Shown: in pieces, positions 46,319 through 54,207 of the stretch | Position numbering within the stretch: the stretch's first letter is position 1 | Layout of the letters: the number at the start of each line of letters is the position of its first letter | NCBI GenBank assembly: GCA_964620675.1 | Contig: CAZUJU010000010.1 | Span: forward strand, 12,918-76,917 | Length of the DNA stretch: 64,000 nucleotides | Source: CAYSFW01 sp964620675 | GTDB lineage: Bacteria > Pseudomonadota > Gammaproteobacteria > UWMA-0217 | Direction: 5' to 3' | Notes under the pieces: generated by a model | Told to the model about the DNA's origin: nothing | Databases searched by the model: none | What the model saw: only the letters and a program-made list of their open reading frames with translations | Made by a program: the position numbers and the translations under genes

Positions 46319-46763
46319 AGTGATCGAGATCTTTACCGATGGCGCCTGTCGCGGTAATCCCGGGCCGGGCGGCTGGGGCGCTTTGTTGCGGTTTGGCGAT
46401 CATGTCAAGGAGCTGTCGGGTTCGGAACGTGAGACCACCAACAACCGGATGGAAATGATGGCCGCGATCGCCGCGCTCGAAAGTCTGCGCCACGACCGCT
46501 TTCGCGTCGTGCTGACCACCGACTCTCGTTATGTGCAGGACGGCATCCGACAATGGCTACCAAACTGGAAGCGTCGGGGCTGGCGCACCGCGAGCCGCCA
46601 GCCGGTAAAAAACGTCGATCTCTGGCAGCGGCTCGACACCGTTGCGCAACGGTTCGAGATCGACTGGCGCTGGGTCAAAGGTCATAGCGGGCACCCCGAA
46701 AACGAGCGCGTCGACGAGCTTGCCAACGAGGCGATCGACCAGATGCTGGCGGCGCGACGTTGA
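46311..46763 (+). CDS. rnhA: Ribonuclease HI
   Basis: RNase HI cuts the RNA strand of RNA-DNA hybrids such as R-loops and Okazaki primers. The 150-residue enzyme (155 in E. coli) has the DEDD metal set: Asp10 in FTDGACRGNPGPGGWG, Glu48 in NNRMEMMA, Asp71 in TTDSRYV, and the last Asp in NERVDELAN. The basic handle (NWKRRGWRTAS) is present. ATG 46311 lies inside the preceding gene. DnaQ follows after 45 bases, the common rnhA-dnaQ pairing, here on the same strand rather than divergent as in E. coli. Confidence 0.95.
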   Translation: MAEVIEIFTDGACRGNPGPGGWGALLRFGDHVKELSGSERETTNNRMEMMAAIAALESLRHDRFRVVLTTDSRYVQDGIRQWLPNWKRRGWRTASRQPVKNVDLWQRLDTVAQRFEIDWRWVKGHSGHPENERVDELANEAIDQMLAARR

Positions 46764-46808
46764 TCTGAGTGCTTTCCTGAGTCACCCGAACACGAAGCGA
46801 ACGCCGGC

Positions 46809-47507
46809 ATGCGACAAGTCGTACTCGATACCGAGACCACTGGATTGGAGGTTGAGCAAGGTCACCGCGTGATCGAAATCGGTTGCGTCGAGTTGCTGAA
46901 CCGGCGGATCACGCGGCGCGACTTTCACCACTATCTCCAGCCTGATCGCGAAATCGATGAGGGCGCGATCGCTGTGCACGGCATCAGTAACGAGTTTCTC
47001 GCCGACAAGCCGCGTATGCGCGACATCGCCGAACAGTTTCTCGAATTCGTTCGTGATGCCGAGCTCATCATTCACAACGCGCCATTTGACGTTGGTTTTC
47101 TCAACGGCGAGTTGACGCGCTTGGGGGCGCACTGGGGCAAGCTGACCGACCATTGCACGGTCGTTGATACGCTGGAGATGGCACGCAGCCGGTATCCGGG
47201 GCAGAAAAACAATCTCGACGCGCTCTGCAAGCGGCTTGGCGTCGACAACTCCCATCGCGAATTACACGGCGCGCTGCTCGATGCGAGGATCCTCGCGGAT
47301 GTCTACCTCACCATGACGGGTGGGCAGACAACGCTCGGCTTGGGAGACGACGCCAACGATGAGGGGCAGGAACGTGTGAGTGCCCCGCGTAGCCTGCAAC
47401 GTACCGCACCGATTCGGGTCGTGCGGGCGAACGATTCCGAGCTGGAACGACATTCCGCGTTGTTGGCGGTGGTCGAAAAGGCGGGTGGCAAACGGATCTG
47501 GCAGTAG
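46809..47507 (+). CDS. dnaQ: DNA polymerase III epsilon subunit (3'-5' proofreading exonuclease)
   Basis: DnaQ proofreads replication by Pol III. The 232-residue protein has ExoI VLDTETTGLE with metal ligands Asp7 and Glu9, ExoII in HNAPFDVGFLNGEL, and ExoIII in HRELHGALLDARILADVY with the general-base His and last Asp. A QTTLGL segment near residue 177 fits the beta-clamp-binding motif. The C-terminal tail should bind the alpha subunit. It is convergent with smpB across 12 bases. Confidence 0.95.
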   Translation: MRQVVLDTETTGLEVEQGHRVIEIGCVELLNRRITRRDFHHYLQPDREIDEGAIAVHGISNEFLADKPRMRDIAEQFLEFVRDAELIIHNAPFDVGFLNGELTRLGAHWGKLTDHCTVVDTLEMARSRYPGQKNNLDALCKRLGVDNSHRELHGALLDARILADVYLTMTGGQTTLGLGDDANDEGQERVSAPRSLQRTAPIRVVRANDSELERHSALLAVVEKAGGKRIWQ

Positions 47508-47519
47508 CGCCCGAACCCG

Positions 47520-47987
47520 TCACTTTTTGAGCAATCGTTCCTTTTGCCGCTGCCAGTCGCGATCCTTCTCGGTGGCGCGCTTGTCGTGTTGCTTTTTGCC
47601 CTTGCCGAGCCCCAGCTCCAACTTGGCACGTCCATTTTTCCAGTACAGCCCCAACGGCACCAGGGTGTAGCCCTTACGTTCGACGGCGCCGATCAGGCGG
47701 TTGATTTCGTTGCGATGCAGCAACAGGCGGCGGGTGCGGGTCGGATCAGCGACGATGTGGGTCGATGCCGAGCTTAAGGCCGAAATGTGGCAGCCGAAAA
47801 GAAACGCCTCGCCGTCCTTCAACAGCGCGTAGCTTTCCTTCAACTGCACGCGACCCGCGCGCAGGCTCTTGACCTCCCAGCCCTGCAACTCCATGCCGGC
47901 CTCGAATCGTTCTTCGATGAAAAAATCGAACCGCGCCGATTTGTTCTGCGCGATGCTGCCCTGGGTTTTCGGTTTTGCTTGTGTCAT
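47520..47987 (-). CDS. smpB: SsrA-binding protein SmpB
   Basis: SmpB carries tmRNA to stalled ribosomes for trans-translation. The 155-residue protein has the typical SIAQNKSARFDFFIEERFEAG start, GWEVKSLRAGRVQL, and a basic tail with KRATEKDRDWQRQKERLLKK that folds in the mRNA channel. I chose ATG 47987. The frame extends further upstream but without family match. The ssrA RNA gene itself is not in the window. It diverges from the sodium symporter gene. Confidence 0.95.
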   Translation of the reverse strand: MTQAKPKTQGSIAQNKSARFDFFIEERFEAGMELQGWEVKSLRAGRVQLKESYALLKDGEAFLFGCHISALSSASTHIVADPTRTRRLLLHRNEINRLIGAVERKGYTLVPLGLYWKNGRAKLELGLGKGKKQHDKRATEKDRDWQRQKERLLKK

Positions 47988-48178
47988 CGCGCGATTATAC
48001 GGACGGAAGCCACCGCCTTGGCAATCCGTCGCCGCGCGAAGATCTGCGGTCGCTGGCGACCGTGCCGGTTTGCCGCATCGCCGGTGCCGGCGCGTGCGGC
48101 AATTGGTCGCCGCAGGGCAAAACTTGAGATGAACTCTCGAACTCTTACAATGGCGTTTTGAATGTCGGCGGGCTTGCA

Positions 48179-49561
48179 ATGAAACATTCTGGTACTGCGC
48201 CACGACGCGTCTCGCTGCACGGTCAGTGGTCGAGTCGGCTCGCGTTCATCCTCGCGGCATCCGGTTCCGCGGTGGGCCTCGGCAATATCTGGAAGTTCCC
48301 CTATGTGACCGGCCAGAACGGTGGTGGCGCGTTCGTGCTGGTCTACCTGCTCTGTATCGCCTTGATCGGCATCCCCATCATGATCGCGGAGATCATGCTC
48401 GGTCGGCGCGGGCGCCAAAGTCCGATGAATACGATGGCAACGCTGGCGCGGGAGGAAGGTGCGAGCCGAATCTGGCGTTGGCTCGGGGGCATGGGGATTG
48501 TCGCCGGGGTCATGATCCTGTCGTTTTACAGCGTGATCGGTGGCTGGACCTTGGCCTACGCGCTCAAGGCAGTCGCAAATGATTTCGCGGGCGGCGATGG
48601 GGCCGCGATGAGTGCGCTGTTCGGTGCTTTCATTTCGAGTTGGGAAAGCCTGTTGCTCTGGCATACGTTGTTCATGGTGATGACCATGTTGGTGGTGGCG
48701 CGTGGCGTGCGCGGCGGATTGGAGCGAGCGACGACGCTGATGATGCCGGGGCTGTTGATGATCATTTTGCTGCTGCTTGGTTATGCCATCGCGGAGGGCG
48801 ATTTTCCGCGCGCGGTGGCCTATCTGTTCAATCCGGATTTCTCGAAAGTGACTACCGATACGGTTGTTGTCGCGATGGGGCAGGCCTTTTTTACGCTCTC
48901 GCTCGGCATGGGCGCGATCATGATGTACGGCTCTTACCTGCCTGACCGCGTCTCGATCGGGCGCTCGGCGATCATCGTCGCGGCTGCCGATACCGCCGTC
49001 GCCTTGCTGGCTGGGCTTGCGATTTTCCCAATCGTCTTTGGCTTTGGTCTCGCGTCCGGTTCCGGGCCAGGATTGATCTTCGAGACCTTGCCGATCGCGT
49101 TTGGGCGGATGCCGGGAGGCGTGTTCATTGGGGCGTTGTTTTTTATCATGCTGGTTCTCGCGGCGTGGACCTCGGCGATTTCGATCATCGAGCCTGCGGT
49201 CGCTTATCTCGTTGAGAATCGCGGATTGAGTCGGGCCGCCGCGGCCGCGGTTGCCGGCATCGCGACCTGGACGCTCGGTATCGGGACCGTTCTGTCGTTC
49301 AATCTCTGGGCTGAACTCACCCTATTGGGAAAGACCTTCTTCGACTGGATGGATTACCTGACGGCCAATATCATGCTGCCACTCGGCGGCCTGCTGATAG
49401 CGGTGTTTGCTGCCTGGGTGATGAAACGCGAACACGCGCTCGACGAACTCCGCATGCGCGACGGTCCGGCCTTTGAGCTATGGCATGTCTTGGTGCGCTT
49501 TGTCGCGCCGCTCGGGGTGTTACTGGTATTTCTGAGTGCGTTGGGGATAATCCGCGCATGA
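48179..49561 (+). CDS. Sodium-dependent transporter (neurotransmitter:sodium symporter family)
   Basis: This 460-residue inner-membrane protein belongs to the NSS family (LeuT/TnaT/MhsT relatives). About eleven to twelve hydrophobic helices are visible. The first holds the unwound sodium and substrate site (GSAVGLGNIWKFPYVTGQNG). Substrates are usually amino acids and cannot be named here. The stop TGA overlaps the ATG of ratA. It lies between smpB and ratA, where pseudomonads have no gene, so it is probably read with ratA-rnfH. Confidence 0.9.
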   Translation: MKHSGTAPRRVSLHGQWSSRLAFILAASGSAVGLGNIWKFPYVTGQNGGGAFVLVYLLCIALIGIPIMIAEIMLGRRGRQSPMNTMATLAREEGASRIWRWLGGMGIVAGVMILSFYSVIGGWTLAYALKAVANDFAGGDGAAMSALFGAFISSWESLLLWHTLFMVMTMLVVARGVRGGLERATTLMMPGLLMIILLLLGYAIAEGDFPRAVAYLFNPDFSKVTTDTVVVAMGQAFFTLSLGMGAIMMYGSYLPDRVSIGRSAIIVAAADTAVALLAGLAIFPIVFGFGLASGSGPGLIFETLPIAFGRMPGGVFIGALFFIMLVLAAWTSAISIIEPAVAYLVENRGLSRAAAAAVAGIATWTLGIGTVLSFNLWAELTLLGKTFFDWMDYLTANIMLPLGGLLIAVFAAWVMKREHALDELRMRDGPAFELWHVLVRFVAPLGVLLVFLSALGIIRA

Positions 49562-49992
49562 CCACCATCAGCCGCAGTGCCATCGTGCCGTTCACGCCCC
49601 GCCAGATGTTCCAGCTGGTGAACGATGTGCCGTCTTATCCACAGTTTCTGCCGTGGTGTGCGGCGGCGAACCAGCATTATCGCGATCCCGAGTGCCTTGA
49701 GGCCACGATCGAACTCGCCAAAGGCGCGGTTCGCAAACAGTTCACGACGGTCAATCGCATTCAGGCGGACAAGATGATCGAATTGCGGCTGGCCGATGGT
49801 CCCTTCAAGCGACTGGAGGGTTTCTGGCGTTTTGATCCGCTTGACGAAGGACGTGCCTGCAAGGTGACGCTGGACCTTGATTTCGAGTTTTCAAGTCGGG
49901 TCATGACCTTGACAGTTGGACCCGTGTTCACGGCGGTGGCCAACGCGCTTGTCGATGCCTTTGTCAGTCGGGCCCGCACCGTCTATGCCTAA
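49558..49992 (+). CDS. ratA: Ribosome-association toxin / Coq10-like START protein RatA
   Basis: This 144-residue START-fold (polyketide cyclase/COQ10) protein opens with ISRSAIVPFTPRQMFQLV and has PSYPQFLPWCAA, the usual signature. E. coli RatA was described as blocking 70S subunit joining, while the family relation to Coq10 suggests a lipid or quinone ligand. Both readings stand. ATG 49558 overlaps the symporter stop. The end overlaps rnfH by eight bases. Confidence 0.9.
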   Translation: MTTISRSAIVPFTPRQMFQLVNDVPSYPQFLPWCAAANQHYRDPECLEATIELAKGAVRKQFTTVNRIQADKMIELRLADGPFKRLEGFWRFDPLDEGRACKVTLDLDFEFSSRVMTLTVGPVFTAVANALVDAFVSRARTVYA

Positions 49993-50287
49993 CCATCGAA
50001 CCCTGCATGTCGAAGTCGTGTACGCCCTGGCGCGCGAACAGGCCCTGGTCGCGGTCGAGGTGCCGGAGGGGGCAACGATTGAAGAGGCTATCCGTCGCAG
50101 CGGTTTGCTGGAGCGCTACCCCGAGATCGAACTGGGTCGGAACAAGGTCGGCGTATTTGGACATGCGCAGAAGCTGGAAAACACACTGCGCGAGCGCGAC
50201 CGAGTCGAAATCTATCGCCCGATCCAATGCGATCCCAAGGAAGTCCGACGCCAACGCGCTAAATCGGGCAAAAAGTCCGCCGATTAA
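49985..50287 (+). CDS. rnfH: RnfH-family ubiquitin-like protein (RatB)
   Basis: This 100-residue beta-grasp protein (UPF0125) follows ratA with an eight-base overlap, as in most gammaproteobacteria. The start LHVEVVYALAREQALVAVEV and the EIYRPIQCDPKEVRRQRA end are typical. Despite the name, there is no Rnf complex nearby, and the function is not established. The C-terminal tail is basic and ends in KSAD. Confidence 0.9.
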   Translation: MPNHRTLHVEVVYALAREQALVAVEVPEGATIEEAIRRSGLLERYPEIELGRNKVGVFGHAQKLENTLRERDRVEIYRPIQCDPKEVRRQRAKSGKKSAD

Positions 50288-50367
50288 GGCCCGGCGCAGA
50301 TCGCGCGTCGTCCGCGACACATTTCAGAGAATCTTGAGGCGACGACAGTCAGGTTGCGAATTTCATC

Positions 50368-50397
50368 GCAAAAACCATTCTCAATCGCGCGTATAAC
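50368..50397 (+). promoter_or_regulatory. Candidate Fur-controlled promoter
   Basis: A possible Fur box (reverse strand TGAGAATGGTTTTTG; seven-base left half nearly perfect) lies just before TATAAC at 50392-50397. The -35 box is weak, as is common for iron-regulated promoters whose spacer holds the operator. The fur gene itself lies about 600 bases downstream. Confidence 0.3.
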
Positions 50398-50403
50398 ATG
50401 CCT

Positions 50404-50508
50404 TAGCCAGCGCTGGGCTTGGATTGAAGCGATAGGTTCCTAGGACTGGACGAGCTTGTCATTGTGACACTTCTGGTTTTAGGAGGGCTTTCCGGCCCTC
50501 CTTTTTTA
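50404..50508 (+). ncRNA. Candidate iron-responsive small RNA
   Basis: About 105 bases run from the predicted start after TATAAC to a strong terminator. There is no reading frame of note. The interval has short self-pairing segments (CCAGCGCTGG; TGTCA-TTG-TGACA) and an unpaired-looking CTTGTCATTGTGACACTT stretch. Position near fur and the possible Fur box suggest a RyhB/PrrF-like RNA. Sequence identity to those RNAs is not shown. Confidence 0.35.
50481..50508 (+). terminator. Rho-independent terminator
   Basis: AGGAGGGC and GCCCTCCT form an 8-base stem with a six-base loop, followed by a run of T. It lies almost 200 bases after rnfH and may end either that operon or a separate small RNA. Confidence 0.88.
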
Positions 50509-50567
50509 TGGCGGCGCTTTGGTCGTATCGATTCGAGTCGCCGTAGGCCACCCCCATTATCCTTGCC

Positions 50568-50867
50568 CTACCGCTCTACCCGCGTCACCCGATCGTTGCT
50601 GAAATGGACTGATACGCGTCTGTCCGCAATCCGCTCGCCTTTCTCGTTACGATAGAATACATAATCCCAGCGCTCCGGATTAAAGGGGTGACCGACCAGC
50701 GGCGTACCGAGTAGGTATTGAACCTGTTTGCGGGTCATCCCCGTCTTGATCTGGTCTACCGCCTCGCTGTCGAGGGCGTTACCCTGTTGCACCGGCGCGC
50801 GATACACGCAGGCACTCGTCGCGATGCCGAGGGCACAACAAACCAGGCAAATGAGAAGCTTCTTCAT
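50568..50867 (-). CDS. bamE: Outer-membrane assembly lipoprotein BamE (SmpA/OmlA)
   Basis: BamE is a lipoprotein of the BAM complex that inserts beta-barrel proteins. The 99-residue precursor has a lipoprotein signal with Cys20 (GIATSAC), then TGMTRKQVQYLLGTP and WDYVFYRNEKG, both diagnostic. It diverges from fur as in pseudomonads. No ribosome site precedes the ATG, and a TATACA box (50875-50880, minus strand) lies so close that the mRNA could be leaderless. An inverted repeat at 50873-50891 overlaps that box. Confidence 0.94.
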   Translation of the reverse strand: MKKLLICLVCCALGIATSACVYRAPVQQGNALDSEAVDQIKTGMTRKQVQYLLGTPLVGHPFNPERWDYVFYRNEKGERIADRRVSVHFSNDRVTRVER

Positions 50868-50872
50868 TGCGC

Positions 50873-50891
50873 TTTGTATATGATTTACAAA
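50873..50891. promoter_or_regulatory. Inverted repeat over the bamE promoter
   Basis: TTTGTA and TACAAA are perfect inverted repeats with a 7-base spacer. They overlap the TATACA box of bamE in the bamE-fur gap. This looks like an operator; the protein is unknown. Confidence 0.4.
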
Positions 50892-50970
50892 AATGAGTCG
50901 TCCAATAGTAAGCTAAGTCGAGCGGAGACCCAATCGGTTATCCGCAAATCGCGAGTGCTCTGGAGGTTGA

Positions 50971-51393
50971 ATGAGCAGCAAGGATCTTAAAAAGGCAGGC
51001 CTGAAAGTCACCCTGCCACGCATGAAAATACTGGAGATCCTCGATGAAATGGAGGGTCACCACCACACCGCCGAGGATATCTACCGCAAATTACTCGAAT
51101 TTGGCGAGGAGATAGGTTTGGCGACGGTTTACCGGGTGTTGACCCAGTTTGAAGCCGCCGGCCTTGTCAAGCGGCATCATTTCGAGAGTGGGCAGGCGGT
51201 TTTCGAACTCGATCGCGGTGGCCATCACGACCATATGGTTTCGATGAAGACAGGGCGGGTCGTTGAGTTCTATGACGAGGAGATCGAGCGACGCCAGCGT
51301 GAAATTGCACAGCAGCATGGCTTCCGGATAATCGAGCACACGCTTGTGCTCTACGGTGAATTCGACGACGAGACGGCACTCCCGCCGAAGTAA
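50971..51393 (+). CDS. fur: Ferric uptake regulator Fur
   Basis: Fur represses iron-uptake genes when bound to Fe(II). The 140-residue protein has the winged helix (TLPRMKILEILDEMEGHHHT, then ATVYRVLTQFEAAGLV) and the metal-binding GHHDHMVSMKTGRVVEF. The CxxC pair that holds structural zinc in E. coli Fur is replaced by Ser and Thr (MVSMKTG), a state also seen in Pseudomonas-type Fur, which keeps only the first Cys. GGAGG precedes the ATG. It is convergent with recN and next to bamE. Confidence 0.95.
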   Translation: MSSKDLKKAGLKVTLPRMKILEILDEMEGHHHTAEDIYRKLLEFGEEIGLATVYRVLTQFEAAGLVKRHHFESGQAVFELDRGGHHDHMVSMKTGRVVEFYDEEIERRQREIAQQHGFRIIEHTLVLYGEFDDETALPPK

Positions 51394-51398
51394 GCCTC

Positions 51399-53084
51399 TC
51401 AGCGCGGCCCCTGCGCTTGTTGGGCCAACTGAAGCATTTCCTCGGCATGCCGGAGCGTTTGCGGGGTGATTTGTGCACCGCCAAGCATCCGCGCCAGTTC
51501 GTCGATCCGGCTTTGCAGGTCGAGGACGACAAGCTCAGTTGCGGTCGCCTCGGCCGTTTTGCGCTTGCGGACCTGGAGATGGCGATGCGCGTACGCTGCT
51601 ACCTGGGGCAGGTGCGTCACGCAGAACACTTGGCAGCGCTCGCCGAGTACCCGCAGTTGCCGACCTACGGTATCCGCGACAGCGCCACCGACGCCGCTGT
51701 CTACCTCGTCGAAGATCAGCGTTGGCAGTTCCATGCTGCGGGCCGCAATCAACTGAATCGCCAGACTGATCCGTGAAAGCTCGCCGCCCGAGGCGACTTT
51801 GGCGACCGGTCGGGGCGGTTGGCCAGGGTTCGCACTCACTAAAAATTCGATCTCTTCGGTGCCATAGTCGCGCCGTCCATCCGACGGCAGCGGCTTGAGC
51901 ACGATCTCGAAACGCCCGCCTTGCATGCCGAGGCCCTGCATCGCGGCGGTGATTTCATGCGCGAGGTCTACTGCGGCGTGCTGCCGCGCCAAGCGGACAT
52001 CGGCGGCCAAGGTGTCATATTGACCCGCCGCCGCGTCGCGCGCCTGAGCCAAGCTGTCGATCTGGAACTCCGGCCCTTCGAGGCGCGCGAGTTCCTCGTT
52101 GAGGGTTTCCGCGTGGGCGAGCAGGTCGTCGACCGGGATCCGATGTTTGCGCGCTACGTCGTGGAGCGCGGCGAGGCGGGTTTCGATCCGTTCAAGCGCG
52201 TCGGGGTCGGCATCGAGGCGATCACGCAGATGGCGGAGTTCTCCCTGTGCCTCATTGAGCTGGATACGGGCACTCTCAACGAACTCCGTCGCGGCTTTGA
52301 ACGCACCATCGATTTCAGTGGCCTCGTTCAGTCCGTGTAACACGCGCGTCAAGAGCCGATGGACCGAGTGGTCCTCCGCTTCGTAGAGCAGCGAGGTCGT
52401 CTCGTCGGCGATGGAGACCAGGCGTTCGAGGTGCGCGTGGCGGCGCAGGTTTTCTTCCAGCGACGCGAGCTCGCCCGGCATGAGTTGCAGTTGCGCGAGT
52501 TCATCACTTTGAAAACGCAGCAGTTCCAGGCGCTCGATGTGCGCGGCCTGATTCTGACTGGCGTCGCGATAATGCCGCTCGGCCTGCTTCCAGTGCCGGT
52601 AGGCGGCTGCCAGTTTCGCGAGCGATGCGCGCAGACCGGCGTGGTGGTCGAGCAAGTCACGTTGAGTCGCGCTCGCGAGCAGCGCTTGATGATCGTGTTG
52701 CCCATGTATATTGACGAAGCGCTCGCCGAGTTCCTTGAGCTGGGTGGCGTTTACCGGGGTGCCATTGATGAAGGCGCGTGAGCGGCCTTCAGCGGTGAGG
52801 GTGCGGCGCAGGATGCAGGCGGAATCCCGATCGATATCGTGATCGCTCAGCCATTGCCGCACCTCCGGATGATCCGCCTCCACCGTCACCGCGATCTCGG
52901 TGCGGTCCACGCCGGCACGGACCGCGCTTGCATCGGCGCGATCGCCGAGCACCAATCCGATGGCATCGATCATGATTGACTTGCCGGCGCCAGTTTCGCC
53001 GGTGATCACGGTCAACCCGCTCCCCAGTTCGAGATCGAGGCGTTCAATGATCGCGAAATCACGGATAAAAATGTGCGAGAGCAT
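51399..53084 (-). CDS. recN: DNA repair protein RecN
   Basis: RecN is an SMC-like ATPase that helps hold DNA ends in double-strand break repair. The 561-residue protein begins MLSHIFIRDFAIIERLDLEL. Walker A is GETGAGKS at 29-36. Long coiled-coil arms with a central hinge follow, then SGGELSRISLAIQL (signature) and Walker B LIFDEVDSGVGG. The start is 53084; an extension upstream lacks family match. It is LexA-regulated in many bacteria, but I see no clear LexA box here. NadK ends 118 bases upstream. Confidence 0.95.
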   Translation of the reverse strand: MLSHIFIRDFAIIERLDLELGSGLTVITGETGAGKSIMIDAIGLVLGDRADASAVRAGVDRTEIAVTVEADHPEVRQWLSDHDIDRDSACILRRTLTAEGRSRAFINGTPVNATQLKELGERFVNIHGQHDHQALLASATQRDLLDHHAGLRASLAKLAAAYRHWKQAERHYRDASQNQAAHIERLELLRFQSDELAQLQLMPGELASLEENLRRHAHLERLVSIADETTSLLYEAEDHSVHRLLTRVLHGLNEATEIDGAFKAATEFVESARIQLNEAQGELRHLRDRLDADPDALERIETRLAALHDVARKHRIPVDDLLAHAETLNEELARLEGPEFQIDSLAQARDAAAGQYDTLAADVRLARQHAAVDLAHEITAAMQGLGMQGGRFEIVLKPLPSDGRRDYGTEEIEFLVSANPGQPPRPVAKVASGGELSRISLAIQLIAARSMELPTLIFDEVDSGVGGAVADTVGRQLRVLGERCQVFCVTHLPQVAAYAHRHLQVRKRKTAEATATELVVLDLQSRIDELARMLGGAQITPQTLRHAEEMLQLAQQAQGPR

Positions 53085-53202
53085 ACGGCGGTTTGGTGCG
53101 TTTAGGCGGCTCGGCGACCCGGAAGCGAATGACGGCGGTCCGATCGGGCCGCAAGTCTGCCAGCCGGCTGGGCGATCACCCCGCCCGCGTGTTGAGTGCC
53201 GC

Positions 53203-54084
53203 TCACGGTTGTTCACTCCAGCGCAGTTTGCGGCGCAGGATCGCATAGTAGTCGTAATCGATCGGATGAATCAGCCGCAATGGCGCCGGTGCTTTACGAA
53301 TCACCACGCGATCCTCCGGCTCAATATCGATGTTGGACTGGCCGTCGAATGCGATTTGCGCGCTCGATTGACTGTGCGCAAGCAGAATGATCTCGATTTC
53401 GCTGTCGCCGGTCACCACGATCGGGCGGTTGCTAAGGGTATGCGAGGCGATCGGGACCAGCGCGAAGGCGTCGAGTCCGGGATGCAGCAGGGGGCCGCCA
53501 CAGGATAGCGCGTAAGCGGTTGACCCGGTCGGCGTACTCACTACGTAACCGTCGGCCCGCTGGCTGTGAACAAACCGCCCATCGATGCGGGTCTCGAAAT
53601 CGATCATCCTGACCACGTCGCGCACGTGCAGCACGATGTCGTTCAAGGCCGTGTGCTCGGCCAACGTCGCGGCGCCGCGCATCACCGTGCCGCACAATAA
53701 AGTGCGTCGCTCCTCCTGATAGTCGCCAGCGAAGATCGCGTCGAGCTGGGTATGTAAATGCTCCGGTGAAACGTCCACCAGAAAGCCCAGACGTCCGACG
53801 TTGACCCCCACCACCGGTACGCCGTGGTCAGCGAGCGAGCGCGCCGCATGCAACAGCGTCCCGTCACCGCCGACCACCACCACGAGATCGCTCTCGCGCG
53901 CGATCTCCGCCCGGCTGTAAACTTGGTCGGTCAACGGCGGAGTTCGCGCCAGGGCCTGGAACGACTCATCCGGCAAAATCGTCAATCCGCGCTCGCGCAG
54001 GTAGGTAAGCAAGTGTGCCAAGGTCGCAGTGACGCGCGGATCTTGCGGTTTGGTGATGACGCCGATGCGGGAGAAAGCTGTCAT
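53203..54084 (-). CDS. nadK: NAD kinase
   Basis: NadK phosphorylates NAD to NADP. The 293-residue cytoplasmic enzyme has the GGDGTLLHA motif at 72-80, then NVGRLGFLVDV, ALNDIVLH and TPTGSTAYALSCGGPLLHP. The length agrees with E. coli NadK (292). It sits between recN and the divergent hrcA, a frequent gammaproteobacterial order. Confidence 0.95.
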   Translation of the reverse strand: MTAFSRIGVITKPQDPRVTATLAHLLTYLRERGLTILPDESFQALARTPPLTDQVYSRAEIARESDLVVVVGGDGTLLHAARSLADHGVPVVGVNVGRLGFLVDVSPEHLHTQLDAIFAGDYQEERRTLLCGTVMRGAATLAEHTALNDIVLHVRDVVRMIDFETRIDGRFVHSQRADGYVVSTPTGSTAYALSCGGPLLHPGLDAFALVPIASHTLSNRPIVVTGDSEIEIILLAHSQSSAQIAFDGQSNIDIEPEDRVVIRKAPAPLRLIHPIDYDYYAILRRKLRWSEQP

Positions 54085-54135
54085 GATCGGAGAAAGCTAG
54101 CACGCCGCAAAGGAAGTGCAAAGTGAAGCAGTTCC

Positions 54136-54164
54136 TTGACACTCCGTGGTGTCATTGCAATTAT
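54136..54164 (+). promoter_or_regulatory. Probable sigma-70 promoter of hrcA
   Basis: A perfect TTGACA (54136-54141) and AATTAT (54159-54164) are 17 bases apart, with the predicted start about 35 bases before the hrcA ATG. Confidence 0.7.
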
Positions 54165-54207
54165 CGGAATGTTTAAACAATCATAGAGTTAGTGATACTC
54201 AGCTAAA

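Noticed and set aside
47988..50567. tmRNA gene (ssrA) near smpB
   Set aside because: No GGGGCTGA-type 5' end, tag frame or CCA-ending tRNA-like 3' end is visible in the gaps.
54189..54206. TTAG...CTAA repeat just before hrcA as a CIRCE operator
   Set aside because: CIRCE is TTAGCACTC-N9-GAGTGCTAA. Only the outer four bases agree and the spacing is wrong.
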